DNA from: Deltaproteobacteria bacterium | GTDB lineage: Bacteria; Desulfobacterota; Desulfarculia; Adiutricales; Adiutricaceae | NCBI GenBank assembly: GCA_031276865.1 | Contig: JAISMF010000071.1 | Location: forward strand, 1 to 64,000 | Direction of reading: 5' to 3' | DNA: 64,000 nt | The notes under the pieces: model-generated | What the model was told of the DNA's origin: nothing | Databases searched by the model: none | The model's input: the letters and a program-made list of their open reading frames with translations, nothing else | In this document: positions 57,059 through 64,000 of the stretch, one piece after another | Layout: each line of letters opens with the position of its first letter | How positions within the stretch are numbered: position 1 is the stretch's first letter | Program-made: the position numbers and the translations under genes

Positions 57059-58033
57059 CTAAAAGACCAGAGCCCGCCCGAAACGGGGCCTCGCGGAATC
57101 GCCCTCCTGAAAGGGGAGGCGGACCCGGGGCCGGACCCGGGCGAGGAGCATCCTCCGCTCGCCCCCGTTTTTCACCGGCGGGAAGGCCTTCCGGAAGTTT
57201 CCGAGGACCCTCGGATCGGAGAGGTTCAGGCTATGCGTCCCCCGGCCCCGGGTCGCGTGGTAGAGGAGGGCCTTTCCGCCGGAAACCAGGATGACCCCGT
57301 TGTGGTAGTAGGAGAGGCCGGCGGGGAAGCGCCGATCCGGCTTGGACACGGCGAAGAAGTGCGTGGAACCCTCCTCGAGGGAGGCTAGAAGCTCGGGAAA
57401 GGCGGGGGAGTGGATGTCCGCCCCCAAACCCGTCGGGCGGCCATGGTCGTTTAAAAAGAGGGTGGGGCCCGCTTCCGGCAGAAGCTCCGGGGGGTCGAGG
57501 CCGGCGAGGTTTAAAACCGCGTCCAGACCGAAATCCCAGTCCTCCCCCCACGGCGAGCCCTTTCCGGAGTCCTGGAAATAGTCCCTTCTGGCCTCCTCCA
57601 AGGTGAAGTTTTCGCCCAAGAGGAGGCGGGCGGCGGCTAAAAGGAAGCCCGAGCAGTTGAGGCCGGGAGTCTGGAAGACGCGGGACTCGTCCGCCCAGAG
57701 GGTCCACCCCCCCAAGGCGGAGACCGTTCCGTCCGTCCGGTAGGGGACCCCCAGGAAGACCTTCAGGAGCCCCTCCGGGTCTCCGGAAAGGGGCTTTTTC
57801 AGGCCCCGGGGCAGGGGAACGCTCTCCCGGCGGGGCTGGGAGGGATGTTCCCCCCGCGGGGGAGGCGGAGCGGGCGGCGAAATTCGCGCCGGATCCGTTG
57901 GAGGCGTTCGAAGCGGGTCCGGAGACGGATCCTGGCCCCAGATCCGGCCCGCGGAAAGGAGGCCGAAAAGGAGCGGAAAAAGGACCCTGAGGATGAGTCT
58001 GCCCCCATTCCGGGGCCTGGACGGGCTGGTCAT
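57059..58033 (-). CDS. Exported NlpC/P60-like cysteine peptidase candidate
   Basis: A 324-residue protein with a signal peptide (LILRVLFPLLFGLLSAGRIWG) and a proline-rich linker (35-75). A papain-like pattern is visible: Cys in GLNCSGFLLAAARLL (compare DCSGF of NlpC/P60) and a later His in SYYHNGVILVSGGKALLYHAT (compare HVGIYL). The fragment VFLGVPYRTDGT also fits the family's start. It would cut cell-wall peptides in the periplasm. The match is partial; DUF1460- or YiiX-like amidases are alternatives. It lies between the zinc-ribbon gene and glyQ. Confidence 0.6.
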   Translation of the reverse strand: MTSPSRPRNGGRLILRVLFPLLFGLLSAGRIWGQDPSPDPLRTPPTDPARISPPAPPPPRGEHPSQPRRESVPLPRGLKKPLSGDPEGLLKVFLGVPYRTDGTVSALGGWTLWADESRVFQTPGLNCSGFLLAAARLLLGENFTLEEARRDYFQDSGKGSPWGEDWDFGLDAVLNLAGLDPPELLPEAGPTLFLNDHGRPTGLGADIHSPAFPELLASLEEGSTHFFAVSKPDRRFPAGLSYYHNGVILVSGGKALLYHATRGRGTHSLNLSDPRVLGNFRKAFPPVKNGGERRMLLARVRPRVRLPFQEGDSARPRFGRALVF

Positions 58034-58080
58034 TTTTCAACCGGGCGGGCTTTCCCGCCGGAATTTTAAAAAGAGGGGGC

Positions 58081-58905
58081 CTAGCTCCGGTCGCCCAGGG
58101 CGGCCCGTCCGCTCTTGGGGCTCCCGCCCCGTCCCTTCCCCTTCTTGCCCTTCTTTTCCGGCTCCTCCGGAGCCTCTTCCGGGACGTAGCCGAAGGCCGG
58201 GTTCTTCCTTATGTACATGACGCGGTGGCAGTGGGGGCAGAGCCGGATGCGGTCGTTTTTATAAAGCTCGTTGTAGAGCTGCGGGGGGATGTTCATGTGG
58301 CAGGCCAGGCAGGTGCTGTTCTCCACCGCGGCCAGGGCGCGGCCCGGGCGCCCCTCGGCGGCCTTGCGGTAGATCCGGGCGCTTTCCCCGGGGATGTCTT
58401 TGAGGATGGCCTCCACGGCCAAATCGCTTTCCTCCACGCGGCGTTCGGCCTCCCTTAGCTCCCTTTCCAGTTCCGTCCGGGAGCTGGAAACGGCCCCCTC
58501 CTTTTCCGGAAAGGCCTCCTCCAGGGCCTTTAAAACGCCGTTCATCTCCTCGATTCCCGCCATCTCGCTTAAATACTTCTCCTCGGTTTCCCGGGTCCTG
58601 GTTTCTATCGTCTTCTGGTCCTTTTCGAAGGCCTTGTACTCCCTTTGGTTCCGAGACTTCTTCCCCCTCACGATGTTGCTCTCGTTTAAGGCCTTGAGTT
58701 TCTTGAGATCCAGATCCAAGACCCGGGCGCGCTCCTCGGCCAGGGCTATCTCCCTTTTGCGGTCTTCGAGCTCTTCTTTGAGTTTTTCGAGCTCCGCGTC
58801 CAGGGCGGCGATCTTCGGCGGGGCGGAGCGCAGGGTCTCTTTGAGCTTCGCGGCCTCGGCCTCGATTTCCTGCGCGGCCAGAAATTTGACGATCGTATCC
58901 TCCAT
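58081..58905 (-). CDS. C4-type zinc-ribbon coiled-coil protein (CdsZ/zf-RING_7 family)
   Basis: A 274-residue protein. Residues 1-180 form a long charged coiled coil. A zinc ribbon follows with CLACHMNIPPQLYNEL and LCPHCHRVMYI, two CxxC knuckles. A Lys/Gly-rich tail ends it. Proteins of this family bind nucleic acid or ribosome-associated partners; their role is poorly defined. It commonly sits next to a Nif3-family gene, as here (43 nt). AGGAGTAAAGG precedes the ATG. Confidence 0.85.
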   Translation of the reverse strand: MEDTIVKFLAAQEIEAEAAKLKETLRSAPPKIAALDAELEKLKEELEDRKREIALAEERARVLDLDLKKLKALNESNIVRGKKSRNQREYKAFEKDQKTIETRTRETEEKYLSEMAGIEEMNGVLKALEEAFPEKEGAVSSSRTELERELREAERRVEESDLAVEAILKDIPGESARIYRKAAEGRPGRALAAVENSTCLACHMNIPPQLYNELYKNDRIRLCPHCHRVMYIRKNPAFGYVPEEAPEEPEKKGKKGKGRGGSPKSGRAALGDRS

Positions 58906-58920
58906 CCTTTACTCCTAAGA

Positions 58921-58969
58921 AAAAAAATACGCCGGACGCTTGGGGCTTTCAGCCCCGCGGCGTCCGGCG
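58921..58969 (-). terminator. Hairpin terminator overlapping the Nif3 3' end
   Basis: CGCCGGACGC (58930-58939) pairs with GCGTCCGGCG (58960-58969). On the minus strand a T-rich tract follows (A-run at 58921-58927). The Nif3 stop codon (58949-58951) lies in its loop, so the last codons are part of the hairpin. Confidence 0.65.
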
Positions 58970-60040
58970 GGCGAAGGGGCTTCGTCCGGCGATGAAAAAG
59001 ACCCGGACCTCCGGCGCCAAAAGTCTTTCAAGTCTCAAAGCCAGACTCTCCATGCCGGGGTTCTCGGTTTCGAAGTGCCCCGCGGAAAGGACCCCCAACC
59101 CCAGATCCAGGGCCTCCAGGGCCCGGTGGTGGCCCAGTTCTCCGGTCACCAGGATCTCGGCTCCGGCCTTTTTGGCGGCCTCGAGATAGGCGCCGCCGGA
59201 TCCGGGGAGGAGGGCCGCCCGGGTGACTTCGCCGGGCGCGTTCCAGGCCAGGGGGAGGTGTTCCAGCCCCAGCCGCTCGCGGACGAACGCCGCCGGATCC
59301 CTGGGCTCGTTCCAGGAGCCGACGAGCCCGAAGCCGTAGCGGCCGGAAAGGGTCGCCGGATAAAACTCGAAGGCCGGCTCCTCGTAGGGGTGGGCGCGCC
59401 GCAGCGCCTTGGTCACGGCCTCCCGCCTACTCGGCGGAAGCAGCGCCTCGATTCTCAGCTCCCGGCACCTGGTGAAAATCCCGGGCTCGCCGGCGTAGGG
59501 CAGGGCGTCATCGCCGGGAAGAAAGCTCCCCACGCCGGGGGAGGAAAAGGAGCACTGGGAGTAGTCGCCTAAGTCGCCCGCCCCGGCCGCGAACACCGCG
59601 TCCATCACCTTCTGGGAGACATCCTCCGGAACGAGGACGACGAGCTTTAAAAGATTCAGGGGGGCCGCCTCGAGAAATCCCTCCGGCCTCAGTTCCAGTC
59701 TTTCCGCCAGGGCCAGGCTCATGACGGCGGCGTCGTAGTTGGTGTGGAAGGCGACGACCGCGAGGCCGCCTTTGATGGCTGCGAGCAGAGCGGCGGCGCG
59801 GGGGTCTCCGGTGTTCAGGCTTTTCAGGGGGGAGAAGATCAAGGGATGGTGGGTGATTAAGAGCTGCGCCCCGCCGTCCAGGGCCGCTTTAACGCTTTCG
59901 AGGGAGGGGTCGAGGGAGACCGCGGCCCATTTCACCGGGGCGTCCGGATCCCCCGTCTGCAAACCGGAATTGTCCCAGTCCAAAGCGAGGGCGAAGGGGG
60001 CGATTTTATCCAGGACCTGGAGGATGTCGGATACGTTCAT
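58949..60040 (-). CDS. Nif3-like dinuclear metal center protein
   Basis: A 363-residue YbgI/YqfO-type protein. Metal ligands are visible in LLITHHPLIF and FHTNYDAA at the N-terminal half and GELGHHRALEAL and GHFETENPGM at the C-terminal half, with a PII/CutA-like insert (HPYEEPAFEFYP) in between. The fold is a hexamer binding two metals; the reaction is unsettled, with GTP cyclohydrolase-like or hydrolase roles proposed. It starts the minus-strand cluster leading to glyS. Confidence 0.88.
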   Translation of the reverse strand: MNVSDILQVLDKIAPFALALDWDNSGLQTGDPDAPVKWAAVSLDPSLESVKAALDGGAQLLITHHPLIFSPLKSLNTGDPRAAALLAAIKGGLAVVAFHTNYDAAVMSLALAERLELRPEGFLEAAPLNLLKLVVLVPEDVSQKVMDAVFAAGAGDLGDYSQCSFSSPGVGSFLPGDDALPYAGEPGIFTRCRELRIEALLPPSRREAVTKALRRAHPYEEPAFEFYPATLSGRYGFGLVGSWNEPRDPAAFVRERLGLEHLPLAWNAPGEVTRAALLPGSGGAYLEAAKKAGAEILVTGELGHHRALEALDLGLGVLSAGHFETENPGMESLALRLERLLAPEVRVFFIAGRSPFARRTPRG

Positions 60041-60646
60041 GGCGTGGGGGAGGGGGGCCGAAAAAGGAAAACGCCCGCGTCCGGGCGCATGCGGGGGCCG
60101 CGGCGCCCCCGGCCGGAGGGCGGGGGCCGCGTCGTTTATCAGATCCGGCGTCCGCGGGACGTCCCGCGGGGGCGCGGGCGGGGACGGCGGAAAGCGGGGG
60201 CCGGAGTCGGCCGCGCCGCCGCGGCGGAACCGACGGCGGGGCCGGGTTCCCCCCGGAAGGGGGGCACGCGCCGGAATATAGCACGGATCGCGTCTTTTTT
60301 CAAGATCCGTTCCGAACCCGAACGCGGGGCCGCGTCCGCCGCGGGCGGGGGCCGAGCGGCGGATGGGAAGGCGCCCGGGGAAGGTGAATTCGGCCGGGAG
60401 TCGTCGTTTCCGCGCTTGGAGGCGGAACGCGCCCGATTAAGGAGCGGGAGCGGCGGCCGCCCTTGTTAAGTCGGACGCCCTGAGAAAATTCGCCTCGGGC
60501 CGCCGGGGAGCGTGATCGGGCCTTCCCGGCTGGTCGGAGACGCGCCTTTCCCGGGACTTCCCGAAAGGGCCCCCGGGTCGAAAAGACGGCCGCGGACGGC
60601 CGCCGCGGCCGACTTTCAAAATTTTTCGCGCGGAAGTGAAAAAAAC
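60041..60646. other. GC-rich divergent intergenic region
   Basis: About 600 bp between the Nif3 gene (minus) and nrtR (plus). Very GC-rich to 60600, with arginine-rich false frames. No gene or clear minus-strand promoter was found. Confidence 0.5.
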
Positions 60647-60675
60647 TTGACAAAGGGCGGTTTGGCTAGTAAAGT
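60647..60675 (+). promoter_or_regulatory. Promoter of the nrtR-pnuC operon
   Basis: TTGACA (60647-60652), a 17-nt spacer and TAAAGT (60670-60675). A 27-nt palindrome follows six bases later and would cover the transcription start. Confidence 0.75.
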
Positions 60676-60680
60676 ACAAA

Positions 60681-60707
60681 TAGATAATAACAAATTGTTA
60701 TTATCTA
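60681..60707. promoter_or_regulatory. Palindromic operator, probable NrtR site
   Basis: A perfect dyad with 13-nt arms around a single central A (60694); the left arm is TAGATAATAACAA. Its place just after the -10 element suggests repression. NrtR usually binds palindromes before NAD genes, and nrtR itself starts 54 nt downstream, so autoregulation is the simplest reading. Confidence 0.75.
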
Positions 60708-60760
60708 AATATTAATAAGCGCCCGGACGTTACTCGAGCCCGCGCCGCGGGGAGACGGAG

Positions 60761-61606
60761 ATGAACGAAAAAGAATTTCTGGCCCGGTACCGGGCGGAGG
60801 ACTTCGACCGCCTGAGTCTGGCGGTGGACGCCGTAATCTTCGGGGTGGAAACGGACCTCGCAGAGGAATCCGTGAAGAAGCCCGACAGGCCGCGATTGAA
60901 AATCCTTCTGGTAAAGAGGAGGGAGCATCCCTTTCGCGGACTCTGGTCACTTCCGGGAGGCTTCGTCGGCCTAAACGAGACGCTGGAGGACGCCGCGTTC
61001 CGCGTCCTTGGAGTCAAGACGGGGCTAAGCGGTCTCTATTTGGAGCAACTCTACACCTTTGGAGAACCAAAACGCGATCCCAGAACCAGGGTCGTGAGCT
61101 GCGCCTATCTCGCCTTGGTGGATAAAACCGTCTGTTCGCCGGACGCCCCCGTGAACGGCGATAAAGACTGGTTTTCCATCGTTTTCGACCAAAAAAGCTC
61201 CCTTTTGACTTTGTCGTCCGGAAAAGAGGAGCTCGCCCTCCCCTTGAGAGAGGAAAGGAGACTTTTGGGACGGGTCATGGAGATGCGATGGCTGGTCGAT
61301 GGGCCATCCCCCCTGGCTTTCGATCACGCGGCGATAATCCTTTCGGCCCTCTCCAGGATCAGGGGCAAGGCCGACTACACGGATTTAGTCTTCTCGCTCA
61401 TGCCGGAAACATTCACTTTAAGCCACCTTATGACCGTCTACGAGATAATTTTGGGAGAAAAACTGCTCCCCGCCGCTTTTCGTCGAAAAATCATGGACAA
61501 AGTCGTCCCGACGGAGGACTTTGTGCGCCATAAAAAATTTCGACCTGGAAGATTGTTCCGTTACAAAGGAGCGGACGGAGAGTCTCTTAATGGAGGAAAT
61601 TTATGA
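60761..61606 (+). CDS. nrtR: NrtR-type NUDIX-related transcriptional regulator
   Basis: A 281-residue regulator with an N-terminal NUDIX fold (about 15-150) and a C-terminal winged helix (FTLSHLMTVYEIILGEKL, then RKIMDKVV and GRLFRYKG). The NUDIX box reads GGFVGLNETLEDAAF then RVLGVKTGL: the catalytic REx2EE is lost, as in NrtR repressors that bind ADP-ribose without cleaving it. It is expected to control NAD salvage. Its stop overlaps pnuC as ATGA, and a promoter with a perfect operator stands upstream. Confidence 0.85.
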   Translation: MNEKEFLARYRAEDFDRLSLAVDAVIFGVETDLAEESVKKPDRPRLKILLVKRREHPFRGLWSLPGGFVGLNETLEDAAFRVLGVKTGLSGLYLEQLYTFGEPKRDPRTRVVSCAYLALVDKTVCSPDAPVNGDKDWFSIVFDQKSSLLTLSSGKEELALPLREERRLLGRVMEMRWLVDGPSPLAFDHAAIILSALSRIRGKADYTDLVFSLMPETFTLSHLMTVYEIILGEKLLPAAFRRKIMDKVVPTEDFVRHKKFRPGRLFRYKGADGESLNGGNL

Positions 61607-62364
61607 CCGCTGATAATGCCGCGCTTCAAAAAGAAGCGTCTTTCCACATAAAGATTTTTAGGGCCGCGGCCCCTTATCTTATCTTTAACTGGAAGCCTTT
61701 TGAGATAATTTGGCTCATTCTCTTCGGCACCGTCGCCGTGGCCCTAACCGTATTTTACGACAGCGGATTTTTCGCCTTCACCGTATACCTGGCTGGAATA
61801 ATTTGCGTGGTGTTGGCGGCCAAGGGACACATCCTAAACTACGTTATAGGCCTGTACAACTGCTTTGGATACGGATATCTTTCCTACGCCAACGGATTGT
61901 ACGGGGAGATGTGCCTCAATTTCTTCTTTTTCGTCCCCATGGCGATTGTGGGTATGATGGTTTGGAAGAGAAGTCTTAAAAAGGAGAGGGTTCGCATGCG
62001 CGCTCTAAGCCCGCGCCATCTCGCCGAACTCGTCTTTCTCATCGCTCTCGCGGTTCTGGCGGGAGGCTGGTGTCTCTCCTTGATAGAGGGCCAAAACACG
62101 CCATATCTGGATTCGGCCACCAACGCGCTATCCATAAGCGCGACATTTCTCATGACTTGGAGGTATAAGGAACAGTGGTTCGCGTACATCGCCTTGGACG
62201 TCCTGACCATAGCCATGTGGTTTTATAGAGCCCTGGCCGGCAGCCCCGAGGGAATTCTCATGGTCTCGATGTGGACGGCTTACCTGATAAACGCGGCGTA
62301 CGGCTACCGTGTCTGGAGCGTAGGCGCCAGGGAGGACGCTGAAGATATGGAAACTTCAAGCTAA
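61603..62364 (+). CDS. pnuC: Nicotinamide riboside transporter
   Basis: A 253-residue inner-membrane protein with about seven helices. Family segments are AAKGHILNYVIGLYNCFGYGYLSY in the first half and DSATNALSISATFLMTWRYKEQW with FAYIALDVLTIAMWFYRAL in the second, lining the substrate path. PnuC moves nicotinamide riboside by facilitated diffusion, trapped by phosphorylation in the cell. It is translationally coupled to nrtR, and the kinase needed for trapping is encoded by nadR downstream. Confidence 0.9.
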   Translation: MTADNAALQKEASFHIKIFRAAAPYLIFNWKPFEIIWLILFGTVAVALTVFYDSGFFAFTVYLAGIICVVLAAKGHILNYVIGLYNCFGYGYLSYANGLYGEMCLNFFFFVPMAIVGMMVWKRSLKKERVRMRALSPRHLAELVFLIALAVLAGGWCLSLIEGQNTPYLDSATNALSISATFLMTWRYKEQWFAYIALDVLTIAMWFYRALAGSPEGILMVSMWTAYLINAAYGYRVWSVGAREDAEDMETSS

Positions 62365-62712
62365 CGATAAGACACCGTTTTCATATACACCAGGACTTAA
62401 ATATGCGAAAAAGGCGTGAATGGAAGAGGGCGTTTTCTTTTAATTCTTCAAACGATCATCCGCCGGGTCGATATTACCCCGGCGGATGAAAGTTAGAATA
62501 ATGTCGGTCGGAAACCCCGTCCTCATACGTGTATGTTCCAACATCCAACCGCCGAAGCGATATCAAAAAAAGCTATTTTTAGGATACGTTGGAGCGTTTA
62601 CAGGTACTGTCTAACAAATAACTTACAGCGTAAGGTTTATTCGCGTTTAGATGTATTTTTCGGATGAGGGCTTGTTGAATTTAGAATACCACTGTTATTA
62701 AAAAGGGAGGAG
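62365..62712. other. Gap between pnuC and nadR
   Basis: It contains inverted-repeat copy 5 (62472-62563). No second copy of the nrtR operator was seen here. A strong GGAGG lies at 62706-62710. Confidence 0.55.
62472..62563. repeat. Dispersed inverted-repeat element, copy 5
   Basis: It begins TATTACCCCGGCGGATGAAA and ends CATCCAACCGCCGAAGCGAT, 92 nt. It starts 107 nt after the pnuC stop and has no ATPase gene next to it within the window. Confidence 0.65.
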
Positions 62713-63729
62713 ATGATGATTTTTAAAACAGGGCTAACTTTGGGAAAATTCGCCCCTTTTCACCGCGGGCATGAATACCTTATAGAAACCGCCTTGAGGG
62801 AAGTGGAGAAACTCATAGTCCTCATCTACGACAGCTCTCTTACCAGGATTCCCCTCTCGGTTAGAGCCGAATGGATCCGCCGCCTGTACCCCCGGGTCGA
62901 AGTTTTGGAGGGCTGGGGAGGGCCGGAGGAGAGCGGTCGCGGAAGGGAGGTGGAAAAAAAGCAGGAGGATTACGTCCTCAAAGCGCTGAACGGGAGAAAA
63001 ATCGACGCCTTTTATTCCAGCGAATTTTACGGGAAACATATGAGCTTGGCGCTTAAGGCGAAAGACAGACGGGTAGATGAGGAAAGACGCGCGGTACCCG
63101 TCTCGGGAACGCTTATCCGGAGGAATCCCCACTCCTTTCGACATCTGATGAATCCTCTGGTGTACAGGGATCACATCACGCGGGTGGTTTTGGTGGGAGC
63201 CATGAGCACGGGGAAAAGCTCTCTGGCCGAAAAGCTGGCTCTGGCGTACGAAACTTCATGGATGCCCGAGTACGGACGGGAGTACTGGGAGAGCCGCCAG
63301 GTGGACAGACGTTTGAGCCTCGACGACCTTGAACGGATAGTCCGCGTTCACCAGGAAAGGGAGGATGAGTTGGCGGCCTCCGCCAACAGGTATCTTTTTG
63401 TGGACACATGCGCCATAACGACATATCTTTTTTCCCTCGATTACCATAAAACGGCGACTGAGTTTGTGAGGGACGCGGCGAATAAGGATCACAGGCGTTA
63501 CGATCTCTTCTTCCTCTGCGGAGACGACATACCATACGATGACACCTGGGATAGAAGCGGGCCGCAGAAAAGAAGCGACTTTCAAAAACAAACGGTGGCT
63601 GATCTTCTGGAACGTAGAATACCCTTTATCCCTCTTATGGGAAGCCTGAACGAAAGAGCGGAAAAAGTTGGAGCTGTTTTACGTGTTTTTGAAAAATACG
63701 CCAACTACTTCGGACGATATATGGCTTAA
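62713..63729 (+). CDS. nadR: NadR-like NMN adenylyltransferase / ribosylnicotinamide kinase
   Basis: A 338-residue bifunctional enzyme. The nucleotidyltransferase part has LGKFAPFHRGHEYLIETAL (HxGH) and VPVSGTLIRRNP (ISxTxxR-like). The kinase part has P-loop GAMSTGKSSL near residue 160 and FVDTCAITTYLFS. It lacks the N-terminal DNA-binding domain of enteric NadR, so regulation falls to NrtR. It phosphorylates imported nicotinamide riboside and converts NMN to NAD. GGAGG at 62706-62710 favours ATG 62716 over 62713; the difference is one residue. Confidence 0.9.
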   Translation: MMIFKTGLTLGKFAPFHRGHEYLIETALREVEKLIVLIYDSSLTRIPLSVRAEWIRRLYPRVEVLEGWGGPEESGRGREVEKKQEDYVLKALNGRKIDAFYSSEFYGKHMSLALKAKDRRVDEERRAVPVSGTLIRRNPHSFRHLMNPLVYRDHITRVVLVGAMSTGKSSLAEKLALAYETSWMPEYGREYWESRQVDRRLSLDDLERIVRVHQEREDELAASANRYLFVDTCAITTYLFSLDYHKTATEFVRDAANKDHRRYDLFFLCGDDIPYDDTWDRSGPQKRSDFQKQTVADLLERRIPFIPLMGSLNERAEKVGAVLRVFEKYANYFGRYMA

Positions 63730-63927
63730 CTATCGACGTCATTTCGAACTTTTGTTTACGGGTGGTGGCGAGGGTTGAAGTGGATTTTGGCATCTTTATA
63801 ACCACTCTATTTGGTGTCGCGCCATAATAAACGACCTCTTTAAGTAAGGATAATTGCCAAAGAAGAAACGCGGATAATGCTAAGTATCCGGATATATCAT
63901 TAAGAATCACATCTCCGGAGGAGACGA

Positions 63928-64000
63928 ATGAGTTCCGAAAACGAAATCATGGAAAAGATCGAGAACATATTAAATAGAAATATTTCAAAATTATTTCTCA
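63928..64000 (+). CDS. Start of an unidentified gene, cut by window edge
   Basis: ATG 63928 follows CCGGAGGAG, a strong ribosome site, and opens a frame MSSENEIMEKIENIL that runs off the end after 24 residues. It is AT-rich. Too short to assign a family. Confidence 0.55.
   Translation, partial: MSSENEIMEKIENILNRNISKLFL

Overview
The window looks like bacterial chromosome with GC-rich, densely packed housekeeping operons separated by unusually AT-rich, gene-poor gaps. The gene set (RNase J, a RicT/PSP1 protein next to holB, YajC-SecD-SecF after tgt, two-subunit glycyl-tRNA synthetase, LarE, C4 zinc-ribbon protein next to a Nif3 protein, type III pantothenate kinase) would fit a Gram-negative anaerobe of the former Deltaproteobacteria (Desulfobacterota). 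That placement is an inference: there is no rRNA gene and I could run no search. The multiple AAA/PD-(D/E)XK genes, several broken, are of a kind I associate with gut symbionts.

Layout: 1-5513 holds a gene fragment, an 11-nt degenerate tandem repeat, a YhaM-like OB/HD nuclease, holB and ricT. 6222-8563 is an AT-rich island with two decayed ATPase genes. 8560-10716 (minus) is a glycerate kinase and a hydroxypyruvate-reductase-like dehydrogenase. 11300-16580 (minus) is tgt, a 26-unit 8-bp repeat, yajC, secD and secF, ended by a strong terminator. 17721-18799 is a small gene overlapping a zeta-toxin-like kinase with an altered P-loop. 19109-24081 is a YajG-like lipoprotein, RNase J, proA and an EamA transporter. 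25084-28592 (minus) is a TPR-like protein with a cysteine-rich tail, tyrS and a NUDIX hydrolase. 29674-31679 is a decayed DNA methyltransferase. tRNA-Pro and a periplasmic cyclophilin follow, facing a minus-strand operon (def, fmt, SemiSWEET-like, mnmA, larE) across a shared terminator. 37321-39063 is an intact DUF1703-type ATPase/nuclease. 40009-42103 is holA and a CapA-like protein. 42123-45251 holds three DUF3298-like exported paralogs. 46619-47833 is an orphan HipA-like kinase, then coaX and an LD-carboxypeptidase. 51159-52797 is another AAA ATPase with a frameshift in a C8 run. 53896-60040 (minus) runs nif3-like, C4 zinc ribbon, NlpC/P60-like, glyQ, glyS. The right end is an NAD-salvage locus (nrtR, pnuC, nadR) with a clear promoter and palindromic operator.

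The most unusual signal is a family of about 90-nt inverted-repeat elements (five copies at 8023, 37165, 52847, 53069 and 62472). They lie just past the 3' end of every long AAA/PD-(D/E)XK gene or pseudogene here. Homopolymer-linked frameshifts (C8, G12), a 225-bp MITE-like element near 45437, and the altered zeta-like kinase are the other points worth following. The core genes form conventional operons for translation and protein export; the AT-rich islands carry the accessory, decaying and repeat-rich material.
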